Below are positions 1 through 9,160 of a stretch of 39,476 nucleotides of DNA, in pieces; within the stretch, counting starts at the first letter, position 1, and each line of letters opens with the position of its first letter. The stretch lies in NCBI GenBank assembly GCA_012517255.1, contig JAAYVH010000081.1, positions 1 to 39,476 of the forward strand, in the 5' to 3' direction. Source of the stretch: Chthonomonadales bacterium. GTDB taxonomy: Bacteria; Armatimonadota; Chthonomonadetes; Chthonomonadales; CAJBBX01. The notes beneath the pieces were generated by a model. The model was not told where the DNA came from and did no database searches. It saw only the letters and a program-made list of their open reading frames with translations. The position numbers were made by a program, and so were the translations under genes.

Positions 1-56
1 ACCCGGTCGGTAGGTTCGCCCCGAACGGCGCGCATGATCCGCTCACGTCCGGTCAC
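1..56 (-). CDS. URO-D family methyltransferase, N-terminal fragment (runs off left edge)
   Basis: Only 18 full codons are visible. They begin with GTG at 56-54 and read VTGRERIMRAVRGEPTDR. This is the standard opening of the uroporphyrinogen-decarboxylase-like superfamily (MtaA/CmuA-type methyltransferases and HemE relatives), and it closely resembles the opening MTGRERILRHLSDEPVDHL of the complete URO-D gene at 22095. The GTG overlaps the nuoM stop as GTGA, so the gene is probably translationally coupled to the end of the complex I operon, where nuoN would normally be. Whether it is a corrinoid methyltransferase or a true heme decarboxylase cannot be decided, because the zinc-ligand region lies outside the window. 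Confidence 0.7.
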   Translation of the reverse strand, partial: MTGRERIMRAVRGEPTDR

Positions 57-1666
57 GGTGCGGCCTCCTGAACCGGCCCGCCAGCCGCCTGCACCACGCC
101 GTCGGCCGCTTGCCTGACGGACGACCGCGCTGACGCCACCGGCTTCACCGCGCCGATCATCCTCAGCCACGGCGCAGGATAGCAGCCAAACCAGAGCACC
201 AGGACCGCCAGCGGAACCAGCACCAGCTTCTCGCGAAGCGCAAGGTCCGGCAGGAGCCCGACCTCGGAATGCTTCACCGGACCGCAGAACGCGCGCTGGA
301 ACAGCCACAGCATGTAGGTGGCCGACAGCACCATCCCGAGAGCCGACAACGCGGCGTAGACCGGGCCGCTGGTCTTCGACAGGAAGGCGCCCTGCAGCAC
401 GAGATACTCGCCGATGAAGCCGTTGGTCAGCGGCAGCGCAGCCGATGAAAAGGCGGCAAGCAGGAAGAAGGCGGACAGCAGCGGCATCACCCGTCGCACT
501 CCCCCGAATGCCGCAATCTCCCGCGTGTGACGCCGATCGTAGAGCATGCCTACCAGGAAGAACAGCATGCCGGTCGAGACCCCATGGTTCACGCTCTGTA
601 TGATGGCCCCGCTCAGGCCCAGCTCGTTGAAGCTGAACACGCCGAGCATGACTATGCCGAGATGGCTGACGCTGGAATACGCAACCAGCTTCTTCATGTC
701 CGGCTGCACCGTGGCCACAATCGCGCCATACAGTATGCCGACCACGCACAGCGCCAGAAAGAGCGGAGCCGACTGGGCCATCTGCTGGGGAAACAGCGGC
801 ATGCAGAACCGGATGAAACCGTAGACACCCATCTTCAGCAGGACACCGGCCAGAATCACGCTCCCGGCGGTTGGAGCCTCGACATGGGCATCCGGCAGCC
901 AGGTGTGAAACGGGAACAGCGGCACCTTGACCATGAAGGCGAGCGCAAAGGCAGCGTATACCCACATCAGCGCGCGGGCATCGAGCGCGGCCAGAGCCTG
1001 TCCAGCCGGCGCTGTCGGCGTCATAAGTTCCGTAAGGCTGAAGCTGCCGGTCTGCACAAACAAGTAGACAATGCCAACCAGCATCAGCACGCTGCCGACA
1101 AACGTGAAGATGAAGAACTTCACGGCCGCATACACGCGCCGCTCGTGTCCCCAGATGCCGATCAGGAAGTACATCGGGATGAGGACCAGTTCCCAGAACA
1201 CGTAGAACAGAACCAGATCGAGGGCGCAGAACACGCCCATCATGGCGGCCTCAAGCACGAGCAGGAACACCATGTATTCCCGGGGTCGGCGATCGACGCG
1301 CGTCGAATAGATAACGCACAGAAGCGTGAGGAAGGCAGTAAGCAGGATCAGCAGGAGGCTCATGCCGTCCACGCCGACGTCGTACCGGATACGGAAGTCC
1401 GGGATCCAATCGGCGAAGAACCGCAACTGGAAGCCCGGCCGCCCCGGCGTGAACAGCGTCCATGCGTACAATGCCAGAAGCAGCTCCACGGCAGCGGCGG
1501 CGATAGCGATCGGGGCCGCGCTCGACGATGGAGCCTTGGCGCCCGCATCCACGCCCTTCTGGGCTTCGCCTCGCGCCGAACTGGCCGGAGCGAACATGAC
1601 GATGAGCCCACCGAGCAGCGGGAAGAAGATGAGCAAGCTCAGGATGTTGTTCTCGAGCAGGCTCAT
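53..1666 (-). CDS. nuoM: NADH-quinone oxidoreductase subunit M (proton-pumping membrane subunit)
   Basis: This 537-residue polytopic inner-membrane protein is an antiporter-like subunit of the complex I membrane arm that moves protons during quinone reduction. Family hallmarks are visible: FWELVLIPMYFLIGIWG with the conserved buried Glu, the HTWLPDAHVEAPTAGSVILA loop and LLKMGVYGFIRF. Length is close to the usual 500-odd residues. The extra length sits mainly in an Ala/Ser-rich linker after the first membrane helix (about residues 28-52). The start overlaps the nuoL stop by four bases (ATGA, 1663-1666). Downstream, its stop overlaps the GTG start of a URO-D gene rather than leading into nuoN. 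The identification is firm. Confidence 0.97.
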   Translation of the reverse strand: MSLLENNILSLLIFFPLLGGLIVMFAPASSARGEAQKGVDAGAKAPSSSAAPIAIAAAAVELLLALYAWTLFTPGRPGFQLRFFADWIPDFRIRYDVGVDGMSLLLILLTAFLTLLCVIYSTRVDRRPREYMVFLLVLEAAMMGVFCALDLVLFYVFWELVLIPMYFLIGIWGHERRVYAAVKFFIFTFVGSVLMLVGIVYLFVQTGSFSLTELMTPTAPAGQALAALDARALMWVYAAFALAFMVKVPLFPFHTWLPDAHVEAPTAGSVILAGVLLKMGVYGFIRFCMPLFPQQMAQSAPLFLALCVVGILYGAIVATVQPDMKKLVAYSSVSHLGIVMLGVFSFNELGLSGAIIQSVNHGVSTGMLFFLVGMLYDRRHTREIAAFGGVRRVMPLLSAFFLLAAFSSAALPLTNGFIGEYLVLQGAFLSKTSGPVYAALSALGMVLSATYMLWLFQRAFCGPVKHSEVGLLPDLALREKLVLVPLAVLVLWFGCYPAPWLRMIGAVKPVASARSSVRQAADGVVQAAGGPVQEAAP

Positions 1667-3675
1667 CGCATACCCGCCTGGATCAACGCGTAGGCCAGCA
1701 CGATCAACGCGCCCGCGATCATAGTCTTGGCGTAGAACCGAACGTAGCCCGATTGGCCTCCCCTTGCGATCTCCGCCAGGAACGCCGTAACCACGCCTAC
1801 GGCGTTCACCAGTCCGTCCACGAAGCCCTTGTCAATCCAGCGCGCCACAAACCCGGCGAAACGTCCTCCGCCCTGCACAAACACTGCATTGGCCGCAGCG
1901 TCCGCATACCACAGGTTTGCCGCCGCCCGATAGATGGGTTGCGTGGCCTTCACCGTTGCGGGCAGGAGTTCGGCAGATGGGGCCCTCCTGTACGCCGCCG
2001 CGCCGGCAGCCATGGCGGCGATGGCGATCAGCGCGCCCAGAGCAAGGCCCACGCCATGGGGTATGGCCTCATGCACATGGAGCATGTCGGCGCCGGGCAG
2101 GACGGGTTCGAGGAAGCGCTCGAACGCGTTGCCCCACGGCGTGCCGATCAGCCCGCCGACGACCGACAGAGCCGCGAGGATGATCAGCGGCAACAACATC
2201 GAGGGAGGAGACTCGTGGGGATGATGAGCATCCTCGGGCAGGCGCGGAGCGCTCCAGAACGTCTTGGCCATCAGACGGGTCATGTAGAAGCCGGTCACGA
2301 ACGCAGTGAACGCACCGACGGCATACATGAACATGCCGATGGACGGTATGCCGGATGCAAACGCGAGGATCGCGTCCTTGCTCCAGTAGCCTGCGAGACC
2401 CGGAAAACCGGATATTGCGGCCCACCCGATGAGCATGGTCCAATACGTCACCTTCATGTACCGCCCGAGCCCGCCCATTCGCCGCATGTCCTGCTCGCCC
2501 GATAGACCGTGGATCACCGAGCCTGCGCCAAGAAACAGCAGCGCCTTGAAGAACGCATGCGTCGTCACGTGGAACATCGCGGCGCCGAAGGCCCCAGCTC
2601 CGCAGCCAAGGAACATGAAGCCGAGCTGCGAGACCGTGGAGTAGGCCAGAACCTTCTTGATATCGGTCTGCGTCAGGGCTATGGTGGCAGCGAACAGGGC
2701 GGTGAAGAGGCCCACGGCGGCAACCACCAGCAAGACCACGGGAGCCTGCGCGAACAGGACCGACATTCGGGTCACCATGACCACACCGGCTGTGACCATG
2801 GTGGCTGCATGGATGAGCGCAGACACAGGCGTAGGACCGGCCATGGCGTCCGGCAGCCAGATATGCAGGGGGAACTGCGCCGACTTGCCGCATGCACCAA
2901 GGAACAGCAGCGCGCTGATGAGACTGGCAGTCGCGACAGTGAGAGGACCGCTCAATGTCTCGCCCCGCGCGGCAAGGTCCAGGATGCCGCGTCCATCGGC
3001 AGTGTGGAACGAAAGCGTCCCGAACACTGCGAGCGACGCCAGTATCCCGAGCATGAAACCCACGTCGCCTACACGGTTCACGATGAACGCTTTGTTGCCG
3101 GCCTTGGCGTTCTCCTCATCGTCGAACCAGAACGAGATCAGGAGGTACGAACACAGCCCGACGCCTTCCCAGCCGACGAACATCAGCAGCAGGCTCTCGC
3201 CAAGACACAGGACGAGCATGGCGAAAATGAACAGGTTGAAGTAGGCGAAGAAACGGGGATAGTCCCGGTCGTGGCTCATGTAGCCCGTCGCATACAGGTG
3301 GATCAGTCCGCCGACTCCCGTGACGATCAGGCACATTAGCACCGATAGCGGATCCACCAGGGCAAGGAACTGCACCGAGACTGGTCCGACCTCGATCCAG
3401 GGCATCCGGTCCATCAGCGGAACTAGCGAGGCCACGGCCCGTCGCTGCTCCGGCTCCAGACGAAGCAGCTCCAGGAGCACGAACACGCTGATAACGAACG
3501 ACAGAAGCACTACGGCGGTGGCCAGCGTGCCCACCACTCGCCGTCCGCGCGCATCACCGAGAGTGCGCACCAATCCGCCACCCCAGAACATGATCAGCAC
3601 GAAGCCGATCAACGGCAGGCCAGGGATGGCCCACACGATGGGCGCGATAGCGAGGTCCTGCAAGGGGGCGTTCAT
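1663..3675 (-). CDS. nuoL: NADH-quinone oxidoreductase subunit L (proton-pumping membrane subunit)
   Basis: This 670-residue protein is the distal antiporter-like subunit of complex I, carrying the long lateral helix in its C-terminal part. Motifs seen include LLMFVGWEGVGLCSYLLISFW with the essential Glu of the pumping channel, NKAFIVNRVGDVGFMLG, and HIWLPDAMAGPTPVSALIHAA followed by TMVTAGVVMVTRM. Multiple hydrophobic helices continue to the end, and the last helix (FYAKTMIAGALIVLAYALI) fits the anchoring end of the lateral helix. The length is slightly above the E. coli protein. The start overlaps the nuoK stop by four bases (3672-3675) and the stop overlaps nuoM, so it is a middle gene of a tightly coupled operon. 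Confidence 0.97.
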   Translation of the reverse strand: MNAPLQDLAIAPIVWAIPGLPLIGFVLIMFWGGGLVRTLGDARGRRVVGTLATAVVLLSFVISVFVLLELLRLEPEQRRAVASLVPLMDRMPWIEVGPVSVQFLALVDPLSVLMCLIVTGVGGLIHLYATGYMSHDRDYPRFFAYFNLFIFAMLVLCLGESLLLMFVGWEGVGLCSYLLISFWFDDEENAKAGNKAFIVNRVGDVGFMLGILASLAVFGTLSFHTADGRGILDLAARGETLSGPLTVATASLISALLFLGACGKSAQFPLHIWLPDAMAGPTPVSALIHAATMVTAGVVMVTRMSVLFAQAPVVLLVVAAVGLFTALFAATIALTQTDIKKVLAYSTVSQLGFMFLGCGAGAFGAAMFHVTTHAFFKALLFLGAGSVIHGLSGEQDMRRMGGLGRYMKVTYWTMLIGWAAISGFPGLAGYWSKDAILAFASGIPSIGMFMYAVGAFTAFVTGFYMTRLMAKTFWSAPRLPEDAHHPHESPPSMLLPLIILAALSVVGGLIGTPWGNAFERFLEPVLPGADMLHVHEAIPHGVGLALGALIAIAAMAAGAAAYRRAPSAELLPATVKATQPIYRAAANLWYADAAANAVFVQGGGRFAGFVARWIDKGFVDGLVNAVGVVTAFLAEIARGGQSGYVRFYAKTMIAGALIVLAYALIQAGMR

Positions 3676-3983
3676 AGCTTCAGCAGGTCCGCCTCGTCGA
3701 GGTCAATGGTCTCGCGCGTTCGGAAGAGCGAGACGATGATCGCGAGACCGATGGCTACCTCGCCCGCCGCGACGGCGATGATGAGCATGGTGTAGATCTG
3801 CCCTCCCACATCGCCGAAGTGACGCCCCAGAGCTACAAAACCCAGGTTGGCAGCATTGAGCATGATCTCGATGCACATGAACACGACGATCGGGTTGCGC
3901 TTCGTTGCCACGCCGGCAACGCCGATGCAGAACAGCACCGCAGACAACAGCAGATAGTGTTCGGTAGGAACCGCAAAGCTCAT
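3672..3983 (-). CDS. nuoK: NADH-quinone oxidoreductase subunit K
   Basis: A 103-residue protein with three membrane helices, homologous to mitochondrial ND4L. It forms part of the proton path between the quinone site and the antiporter subunits. The two membrane-embedded glutamates are present at E39 (in FMCIEIMLNAAN) and E75 (in AAGEVAIGLA), matching E36 and E72 of E. coli with a constant shift of three. Length matches the family. Its start lies one base beyond the nuoJ stop and its stop overlaps nuoL (ATGA), so it is cotranscribed with both. Confidence 0.96.
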   Translation of the reverse strand: MSFAVPTEHYLLLSAVLFCIGVAGVATKRNPIVVFMCIEIMLNAANLGFVALGRHFGDVGGQIYTMLIIAVAAGEVAIGLAIIVSLFRTRETIDLDEADLLKL

Positions 3984-3984
3984 C

Positions 3985-4506
3985 TCAGAGCTTCCTCTTC
4001 GCCAGAACGATCGCGCCGACAGCAGCCATCAGCAAGACGATGGACGCGACCTCAAATGGGAACAGCCACGGCAGCTCGGGATCGAACAGCGCGAAACCGA
4101 CGGCCTGCGCGGTGCCTCCCTGCGCCAGGGTCTTGGCCGTCGCCTTGCCGGCATGAAGACCTGACTTCCAGACCCCGGTTCCCACGAAGAGCGCCGCCAG
4201 GCCCAGGCTCATGGCGATCCCGAGCGCCCAGCCAAGGCCGGCTGCGTCCATCTTCTGCGCTCCGCCGAGATTCAGCAGCATGATCACGAAGACGAACAGC
4301 ACCATGATGGCCCCGGCATACACCACCACCTGCACTGCTGCCACGTACTGAGCCGACAATGAAAGGAACATCCCCGCGAGCAGCAGCATATGTGCCACGA
4401 GGAAGAGCGCGCTTCGCAGGGGATTCCGCGAGGTAATGACCAGCAGCGCGCATGCGACCATCGGCACCGCTAGCAGCCAGAATATGAGAACTCCGGGTCG
4501 CATCAC
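3985..4506 (-). CDS. nuoJ: NADH-quinone oxidoreductase subunit J
   Basis: A 173-residue, five-helix membrane protein (ND6 homologue) of complex I. The family pattern is recognisable: ITSRNPLRSALFLVAHMLLLAGMFLSL, then QVVVYAGAIMVLFVFVIMLLNLG, the pi-bulge helix involved in coupling quinone reduction to pumping. The C-terminal helix ends in LAKRKL. Its ATG overlaps the nuoH stop by four bases (4503-4506). In most bacteria nuoI lies between nuoH and nuoJ. Here there is no room for it, so the [4Fe-4S] subunit I must be encoded elsewhere if this enzyme is canonical. Confidence 0.95.
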   Translation of the reverse strand: MMRPGVLIFWLLAVPMVACALLVITSRNPLRSALFLVAHMLLLAGMFLSLSAQYVAAVQVVVYAGAIMVLFVFVIMLLNLGGAQKMDAAGLGWALGIAMSLGLAALFVGTGVWKSGLHAGKATAKTLAQGGTAQAVGFALFDPELPWLFPFEVASIVLLMAAVGAIVLAKRKL

Positions 4507-5639
4507 AGGCTCTGCGTTCCCCCCATCAGGGGTTTCGGTTTCTCAGGCTTCGGCGGGATGCGGCTCCCCGCACTCGGATCCGTCCTGTAGGCGCTCATCG
4601 CAGCGGCGAGCATCAGGGCAACCAACGCCACCGGCAGCAGACGCATCCAGCCGAACCGCATGAGCTGGTCGTAGCGGAACCTAGGCAACGTGCTCCGGAC
4701 CCACACGAACGCGAAGATCAGAAGCAGCACCTTGCCCGCAAACCAGAGAGGCCCGGGGATGAAGCCGAGAACCGGATGGATCGGATCCCAGCCCCCGAGC
4801 CATAGAACAACCGCTACGCAGGAACCGATTACCACCGCGGCGTACTCGCTCATGAAGAAGATAGCGAACTTCATCGAGGAGTACTCGGTCTGATATCCGG
4901 CCACCAGCTCGGACTCGGCCTCGGGCAGATCGAAGGGCGCACGATTGGTCTCGGCAACCGCGGCGATCGCGTAGACCCCCGCGGCAACCAGCCCGAACGG
5001 AAACAGACCGAGGATGTTCCAGTGCATGATGCCCCCGGTCTGACTTTGGACGATCTGCACAAGACTCATCGAGTGGGACATCAACACCGCCATCAGGACG
5101 CCGAGACTCAGAGCCAGCTCATACGAGATGGCCTGAGCGCTCGATCGCAGCGCGCCCAGCAGCGAGTACTTGTTGTTGGATGACCACCCGCCAAGGATCA
5201 GCCCATATACCTGCAGCGAGGCCAGACCAAGGACCCAGAGTATGCCAACGTTGATGTCCGCCGCCACCAGCGTAAGGGGCCGGGTCTGGCCGCCCCCCAT
5301 GTCCACCCGAAAGTCCCCAAGGGGAATGAGGGCGGCCGCCACCAGCGGCGGCATCATGGAGATGGCCGGCGCCAGGTAGAAAATGCGCCGATCCACATTG
5401 CTCGGCAGGATGTCCTCTTTGAAGAACAGCTTGATCCCGTCAGCGATCGGCTGCAACAGACCGCGCGGACCGACGCGATTGGGCCCGAGACGGTCGTGGA
5501 TCAAGCCCAGCGTGACCCGCTCAAACCAGGTTAGCACCGGCACCGCCAGCAGAACGGTGGCAAGCATAAGACCCAGGGCGACGTACGGCGCGACCGCCAC
5601 GAGGTCGAATGGTCCGAAGCTGATGTTGGGTATGGTCAT
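4503..5639 (-). CDS. nuoH: NADH-quinone oxidoreductase subunit H
   Basis: A 378-residue membrane protein (ND1 homologue) that forms much of the quinone-binding cavity at the junction of the two arms of complex I. The conserved stretch ERVTLGLIHDRLGPNRVGPRG followed by QPIADGIKLFFKED is present near residues 40-75. NRAPFDLPEAESELVAGYQTEYSSMKF, spanning a conserved acidic loop, appears near two thirds of the length. The C-terminus carries a Pro/Lys-rich tail of about 20 residues. The start overlaps the nuoG stop (5636-5639) and the stop overlaps nuoJ, leaving no space for nuoI. Confidence 0.97.
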   Translation of the reverse strand: MTIPNISFGPFDLVAVAPYVALGLMLATVLLAVPVLTWFERVTLGLIHDRLGPNRVGPRGLLQPIADGIKLFFKEDILPSNVDRRIFYLAPAISMMPPLVAAALIPLGDFRVDMGGGQTRPLTLVAADINVGILWVLGLASLQVYGLILGGWSSNNKYSLLGALRSSAQAISYELALSLGVLMAVLMSHSMSLVQIVQSQTGGIMHWNILGLFPFGLVAAGVYAIAAVAETNRAPFDLPEAESELVAGYQTEYSSMKFAIFFMSEYAAVVIGSCVAVVLWLGGWDPIHPVLGFIPGPLWFAGKVLLLIFAFVWVRSTLPRFRYDQLMRFGWMRLLPVALVALMLAAAMSAYRTDPSAGSRIPPKPEKPKPLMGGTQSL

Positions 5640-7858
5640 CGCCCGACCTCACCGGCGAGGGCGCTCGCCCATCGCACTCCCCCATCGCCAAGGGCATCCG
5701 GGCCGCATCCGGCGTATAGCGGAACCCTTGCGGCGATGTCTGCCAGAACCTCGCGAGAACTGGCATAGTGGATCTCCGTGCCCAGACGAGCGGCAATCTG
5801 GGCCGCGATGCGCCATTCCTGACGCACGCCTGCAGGCGGATCATAGGCCTTCCAGAAGCGCTGGACCCGACCCTCAACGTTGGTGTAGGTCCCGTTCCGC
5901 TCTGCAACGCTCGTTACCGGCAGCACCACGTCCGCCATCTGCGCCGTCTTCGTCAGAGAAAGATCCGTGACTACGAGGAACGGGCACGATTCGAGGGCGC
6001 GCACGGCAGCCGCCGGATCGCTGTAGCGAGTGGCCAGATCGAGACCGCTGATCCAGAGAGCCGCGATGTCTCCTTGCGCGACTGCAGCGAGTATCTCCGC
6101 GCTATTGCGCCCCGCCGGATCGGCTTGCTCGTAGCCAGGCAGCCAGGTCGGCGCAATGCCGAGATCGCGCGCGCCCTGCTCGTTGACTTCCATTGCAGGC
6201 ACCTGAACCACGCCATGGACGCCGGCCGCGGACAGCGCAGCCGACAGTGTCTGCAGGATATCAGGGAGCTGACGGTTTGTGCGCGCTGCCTCGCCGATCC
6301 AAACGGCGACGGAGCGCCCATCGCTTGCGCCCTTGCCGGCTTCGAACAACGTGAGCGCGAGTCGCCGCACCGCTTCAGCATCCGCACCCTGTTCTGTCAC
6401 GGCGCTCTCGGCTTTCGCCGCCAACTCGGCGGGAACGGCAGTTCCGTCTCCTCCCTGTCGCAGAACCTCGCCCAACAGCCGCAGCGCGACTTGGAGCTCT
6501 CCTCCCTCATCATGCCGAACGCGGACGGCGGAGATGGGCGCGAGGCTCGAGGGCCGTTCGTCCTCCGCGGTACCATGACGTGCCACCGAAGCGATCGTAA
6601 GCGCCCCGCGCCGCCAGCCCTTGCGCACCCGCAAGTACGCCATCGGCTGTTCCCACGCCATGTCACATCCAAACGAGATGAACAGCGACAGCCCCTCGAG
6701 CTCGACGAGCGACATGGGGGCTCGGGCCACCTGTCCCTGCCCGACGCCGATAACCGGTTCTGCATCGAACGAGGGGCCCACACGGTGATCGAGATCCGAG
6801 GACCCCAGCACCTCACGGAACAGGCGCTGCATCACAAAGAGGTCTTCGTTGCTGGACCGAATGCCGCCGAGGAACGCCGATTTCCGACCGGCCTGCCCCA
6901 GCTCCTCCGCAACGCGGCGAATGGCCTCGTCCCAGCCAACCGCCTCGAACCGATTTCCGCGACGCACGAGAGGGGTCGTGAGGCGATCCGGACCCGAGAG
7001 GTAGTCCATGCCGAACTTCCCCCGGTCACACGTCCACTCCTCGTTCACATCCTCATTCAGGCGCGCGTTCACCCGCACGAACCGTCCCGCCCGATGATCG
7101 AGCTTGATGTTGCAGCCGTTGGAGCACTCAGTGCAGATGGACTTCTGCGTCATCAAGTCCCAGGGCCTGCCCCGGAAGCGGTAGGAACGTGACAGCAGCG
7201 CTCCAACGGGACAGAGCTCGATGGTGTTGCCGGAGAAGAGAGAGGTGAACTGCTCGCCTGTGCGCACGCTGACTTCCATGTCGGCGCCGCGCTTGAGGAA
7301 GCCCAGCTGAGCGTCCCCCGCAATGTCCTCGGCGAAGCGGGTACACCTCGCACAGTGTATGCATCGCTCCCGATCGAGCACGACATGCTCGGACAGCGGG
7401 AAGGCCTTCGGCAGGTGTCGCTTTTCCTCGACATAGCGCGTCGTGGGCGGGCCGTAGTGCAGCGTGTTGTTCTGAAGCGGGCACTCGCCGCCTCGATCGC
7501 AGATGGGGCAATCGAGCGGGTGATTGATCAAGAGGAACTCTAGAATGCCCCGCCGAGCCTCGATGATGGCGGGCGTCTCGGTCTCGATCACCATCCCCTC
7601 GCCAGCCGGCAGACTGCACGATGTCTGCGGTTTCGGCATCTTCGCCAAGGTCACGGAGCCGTCCGGGTTTTTCCGAGGCGAAGCGACTTCCACCAGGCAC
7701 ATGCGGCAGTTGGCTCCGGCTTCCTTGGAGAGCCGCGGATGGTAGCAGAAGTGAGGGATCTCAACGCCGATCCGGCGGGCCGACTCGATGATCATCTCCC
7801 CGGCAGGCACCTGAAGGGGCGTCCCGTTGATGGTTATGTTGACGAGGTCAGATGCCAC
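5636..7858 (-). CDS. nuoG: NADH-quinone oxidoreductase subunit G (iron-sulfur, molybdopterin-oxidoreductase fold)
   Basis: A 740-residue peripheral-arm subunit that relays electrons from NADH towards quinone. All cluster ligands can be read. The N-terminal [2Fe-2S] uses C38, C51, C54, C81. Cluster N5 uses H113, C117, C120, C126. Cluster N4 uses C166, C169, C172, C216. A further C-x2-C-x3-C-x27-C set (C242, C245, C249, C277) matches the N7 cluster found only in some bacterial enzymes. The remainder is a molybdopterin-oxidoreductase-like domain, usually cofactor-free in complex I. The C-terminal region with VVTDLSLTKTAQMADVVLPV and RNGTYTNVEGRVQRFWKA is typical. The start lies six bases after the nuoF stop. 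Confidence 0.97.
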   Translation of the reverse strand: MASDLVNITINGTPLQVPAGEMIIESARRIGVEIPHFCYHPRLSKEAGANCRMCLVEVASPRKNPDGSVTLAKMPKPQTSCSLPAGEGMVIETETPAIIEARRGILEFLLINHPLDCPICDRGGECPLQNNTLHYGPPTTRYVEEKRHLPKAFPLSEHVVLDRERCIHCARCTRFAEDIAGDAQLGFLKRGADMEVSVRTGEQFTSLFSGNTIELCPVGALLSRSYRFRGRPWDLMTQKSICTECSNGCNIKLDHRAGRFVRVNARLNEDVNEEWTCDRGKFGMDYLSGPDRLTTPLVRRGNRFEAVGWDEAIRRVAEELGQAGRKSAFLGGIRSSNEDLFVMQRLFREVLGSSDLDHRVGPSFDAEPVIGVGQGQVARAPMSLVELEGLSLFISFGCDMAWEQPMAYLRVRKGWRRGALTIASVARHGTAEDERPSSLAPISAVRVRHDEGGELQVALRLLGEVLRQGGDGTAVPAELAAKAESAVTEQGADAEAVRRLALTLFEAGKGASDGRSVAVWIGEAARTNRQLPDILQTLSAALSAAGVHGVVQVPAMEVNEQGARDLGIAPTWLPGYEQADPAGRNSAEILAAVAQGDIAALWISGLDLATRYSDPAAAVRALESCPFLVVTDLSLTKTAQMADVVLPVTSVAERNGTYTNVEGRVQRFWKAYDPPAGVRQEWRIAAQIAARLGTEIHYASSREVLADIAARVPLYAGCGPDALGDGGVRWASALAGEVGR

Positions 7859-7864
7859 TGCCGA

Positions 7865-9160
7865 TCAACCGATCCCAGGCACCGAGTCATCCCCCACGGG
7901 GGAACGACCGTGCTCGATCCAATAGTCGTATTCCTCGCGAAACCGCTGAATGCTGGCCCGTATCGGCCACGATGCGGCATCACCCAGCGGGCAGTAGGAT
8001 CGCCCGTCTATGTTGTTGCAGATGCTCAGCAAGAGATCGACGTCCTCGGGACGGCCCTGGCCTGCAGTGATTCGCTGGAAGATGCGATACATCCAGCGGG
8101 TGCCTTCTCTACACGGCGTGCATTTCCCGCACGATTCATGGGCATAGAACCTGGCGGTCACGTGCATCAGCTTCACGATGTCGGTGCGATCGTTGAACGC
8201 CATGAAGCCGCCGGAGCCCAGCATGGTACCCGCCGCCATGCACGATTCGTAGTCCAGCTTCACGCCACGGCACTGCTCAGCGGTCAAGATCGGAACCGAG
8301 GACCCGCCGGGTATCACGGCCTTGAGATCTCCTCCCACGACCCCGCCCGCAAGGGCGATCAGCTCCTCCAGCGGAGTGCCCAGTTCGATCTCGTAGTTGC
8401 CCGGCTTCGCAACGTGCCCGCTGACACTGAATAACTTGGTGCCCTTGGACCGCTCGGTGCCCATGGAAGCGTACCATGCGCCGCCTCGCGCCAGAATGTG
8501 CGGCACGGTCGCGTAGGTTTCCACGTTGTTGATCAACGTCGGCCTCTGCCACAGGCCTGAAATCACCGGCAGAGGCGCGTGGGGCGGTTTGGCGCGCGGC
8601 TGCCCCCGCTCCCCCATCAGACTGCTCATGAGCGCGGTCTCTTCGCCGCACTCATAGCTCCCTGCGCCCATATGAACGTGCAGATCGAACCGATGTCCCG
8701 ATCCGCACACGCTCTCGCCGAGATAGCCCCTGGCATAAGCCTCGTCAATCGCTCGCCGCACCGCGCGCGCCGACTCGAGGAACTCGCCCCGGATATAGAT
8801 GTAGCCGGTGGAGGAGTTTGTGGCATATCCCGCAATCGCCAGCCCCTCGACAACCATGTGGGGCAGACGGAGCATGAGTTCACGATCCTTGAAGGTACCG
8901 GGTTCGCCTTCGTCGGCGTTGCAGACCACATAGCGTTCGGTCGGCTGATCGGCCGGGATTCCAGACCACTTGATCCATGTCGGAAACCCTGCGCCGCCGC
9001 GTCCGCGCAGTCCCGACGTCTTGACCTCGCCGATCACGTCGGCCCGACTCATCGTCACTGCTCGGGCAAGGCCCTGGTACCCGCCCACCGACTCGTAGAC
9101 GTCCATCCGCTCGATGCCCGGGACGTCGCGATGCTCAAACAGAACCCGAAGCTCACCCAT
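7865..9160 (-). CDS. nuoF: NADH-quinone oxidoreductase subunit F (NADH- and FMN-binding)
   Basis: This is the NADH dehydrogenase subunit that oxidises NADH with FMN and passes electrons to cluster N3. Visible motifs are GLRGRGGAGFPTWIKW (FMN/NADH site), CNADEGEPGTFKDRELM, and the N3 ligand set SCGKCTPCREGTRW with a fourth Cys in GRSYCPLGDA. In-frame starts exist at TTG 9187, ATG 9175 and ATG 9160. I chose 9160 (431 residues, starting MGELRVLF) because a GGGA lies six bases upstream and the length fits the family. It overlaps the end of nuoE by eight bases in a different frame. The function is secure and the exact start is not. Confidence 0.95.
   Translation of the reverse strand: MGELRVLFEHRDVPGIERMDVYESVGGYQGLARAVTMSRADVIGEVKTSGLRGRGGAGFPTWIKWSGIPADQPTERYVVCNADEGEPGTFKDRELMLRLPHMVVEGLAIAGYATNSSTGYIYIRGEFLESARAVRRAIDEAYARGYLGESVCGSGHRFDLHVHMGAGSYECGEETALMSSLMGERGQPRAKPPHAPLPVISGLWQRPTLINNVETYATVPHILARGGAWYASMGTERSKGTKLFSVSGHVAKPGNYEIELGTPLEELIALAGGVVGGDLKAVIPGGSSVPILTAEQCRGVKLDYESCMAAGTMLGSGGFMAFNDRTDIVKLMHVTARFYAHESCGKCTPCREGTRWMYRIFQRITAGQGRPEDVDLLLSICNNIDGRSYCPLGDAASWPIRASIQRFREEYDYWIEHGRSPVGDDSVPGIG

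Noticed and set aside
527-1693. Long plus-strand open frame over nuoM
   Set aside because: It is antisense to a secure nuo gene and its protein is a His/Gln/Arg-rich mixture with no family motif, as expected from GC-rich DNA.
5768-7192. 474-residue plus-strand open frame over nuoG
   Set aside because: Antisense shadow; NuoG cluster ligands are intact on the other strand and no motif is seen in this frame.
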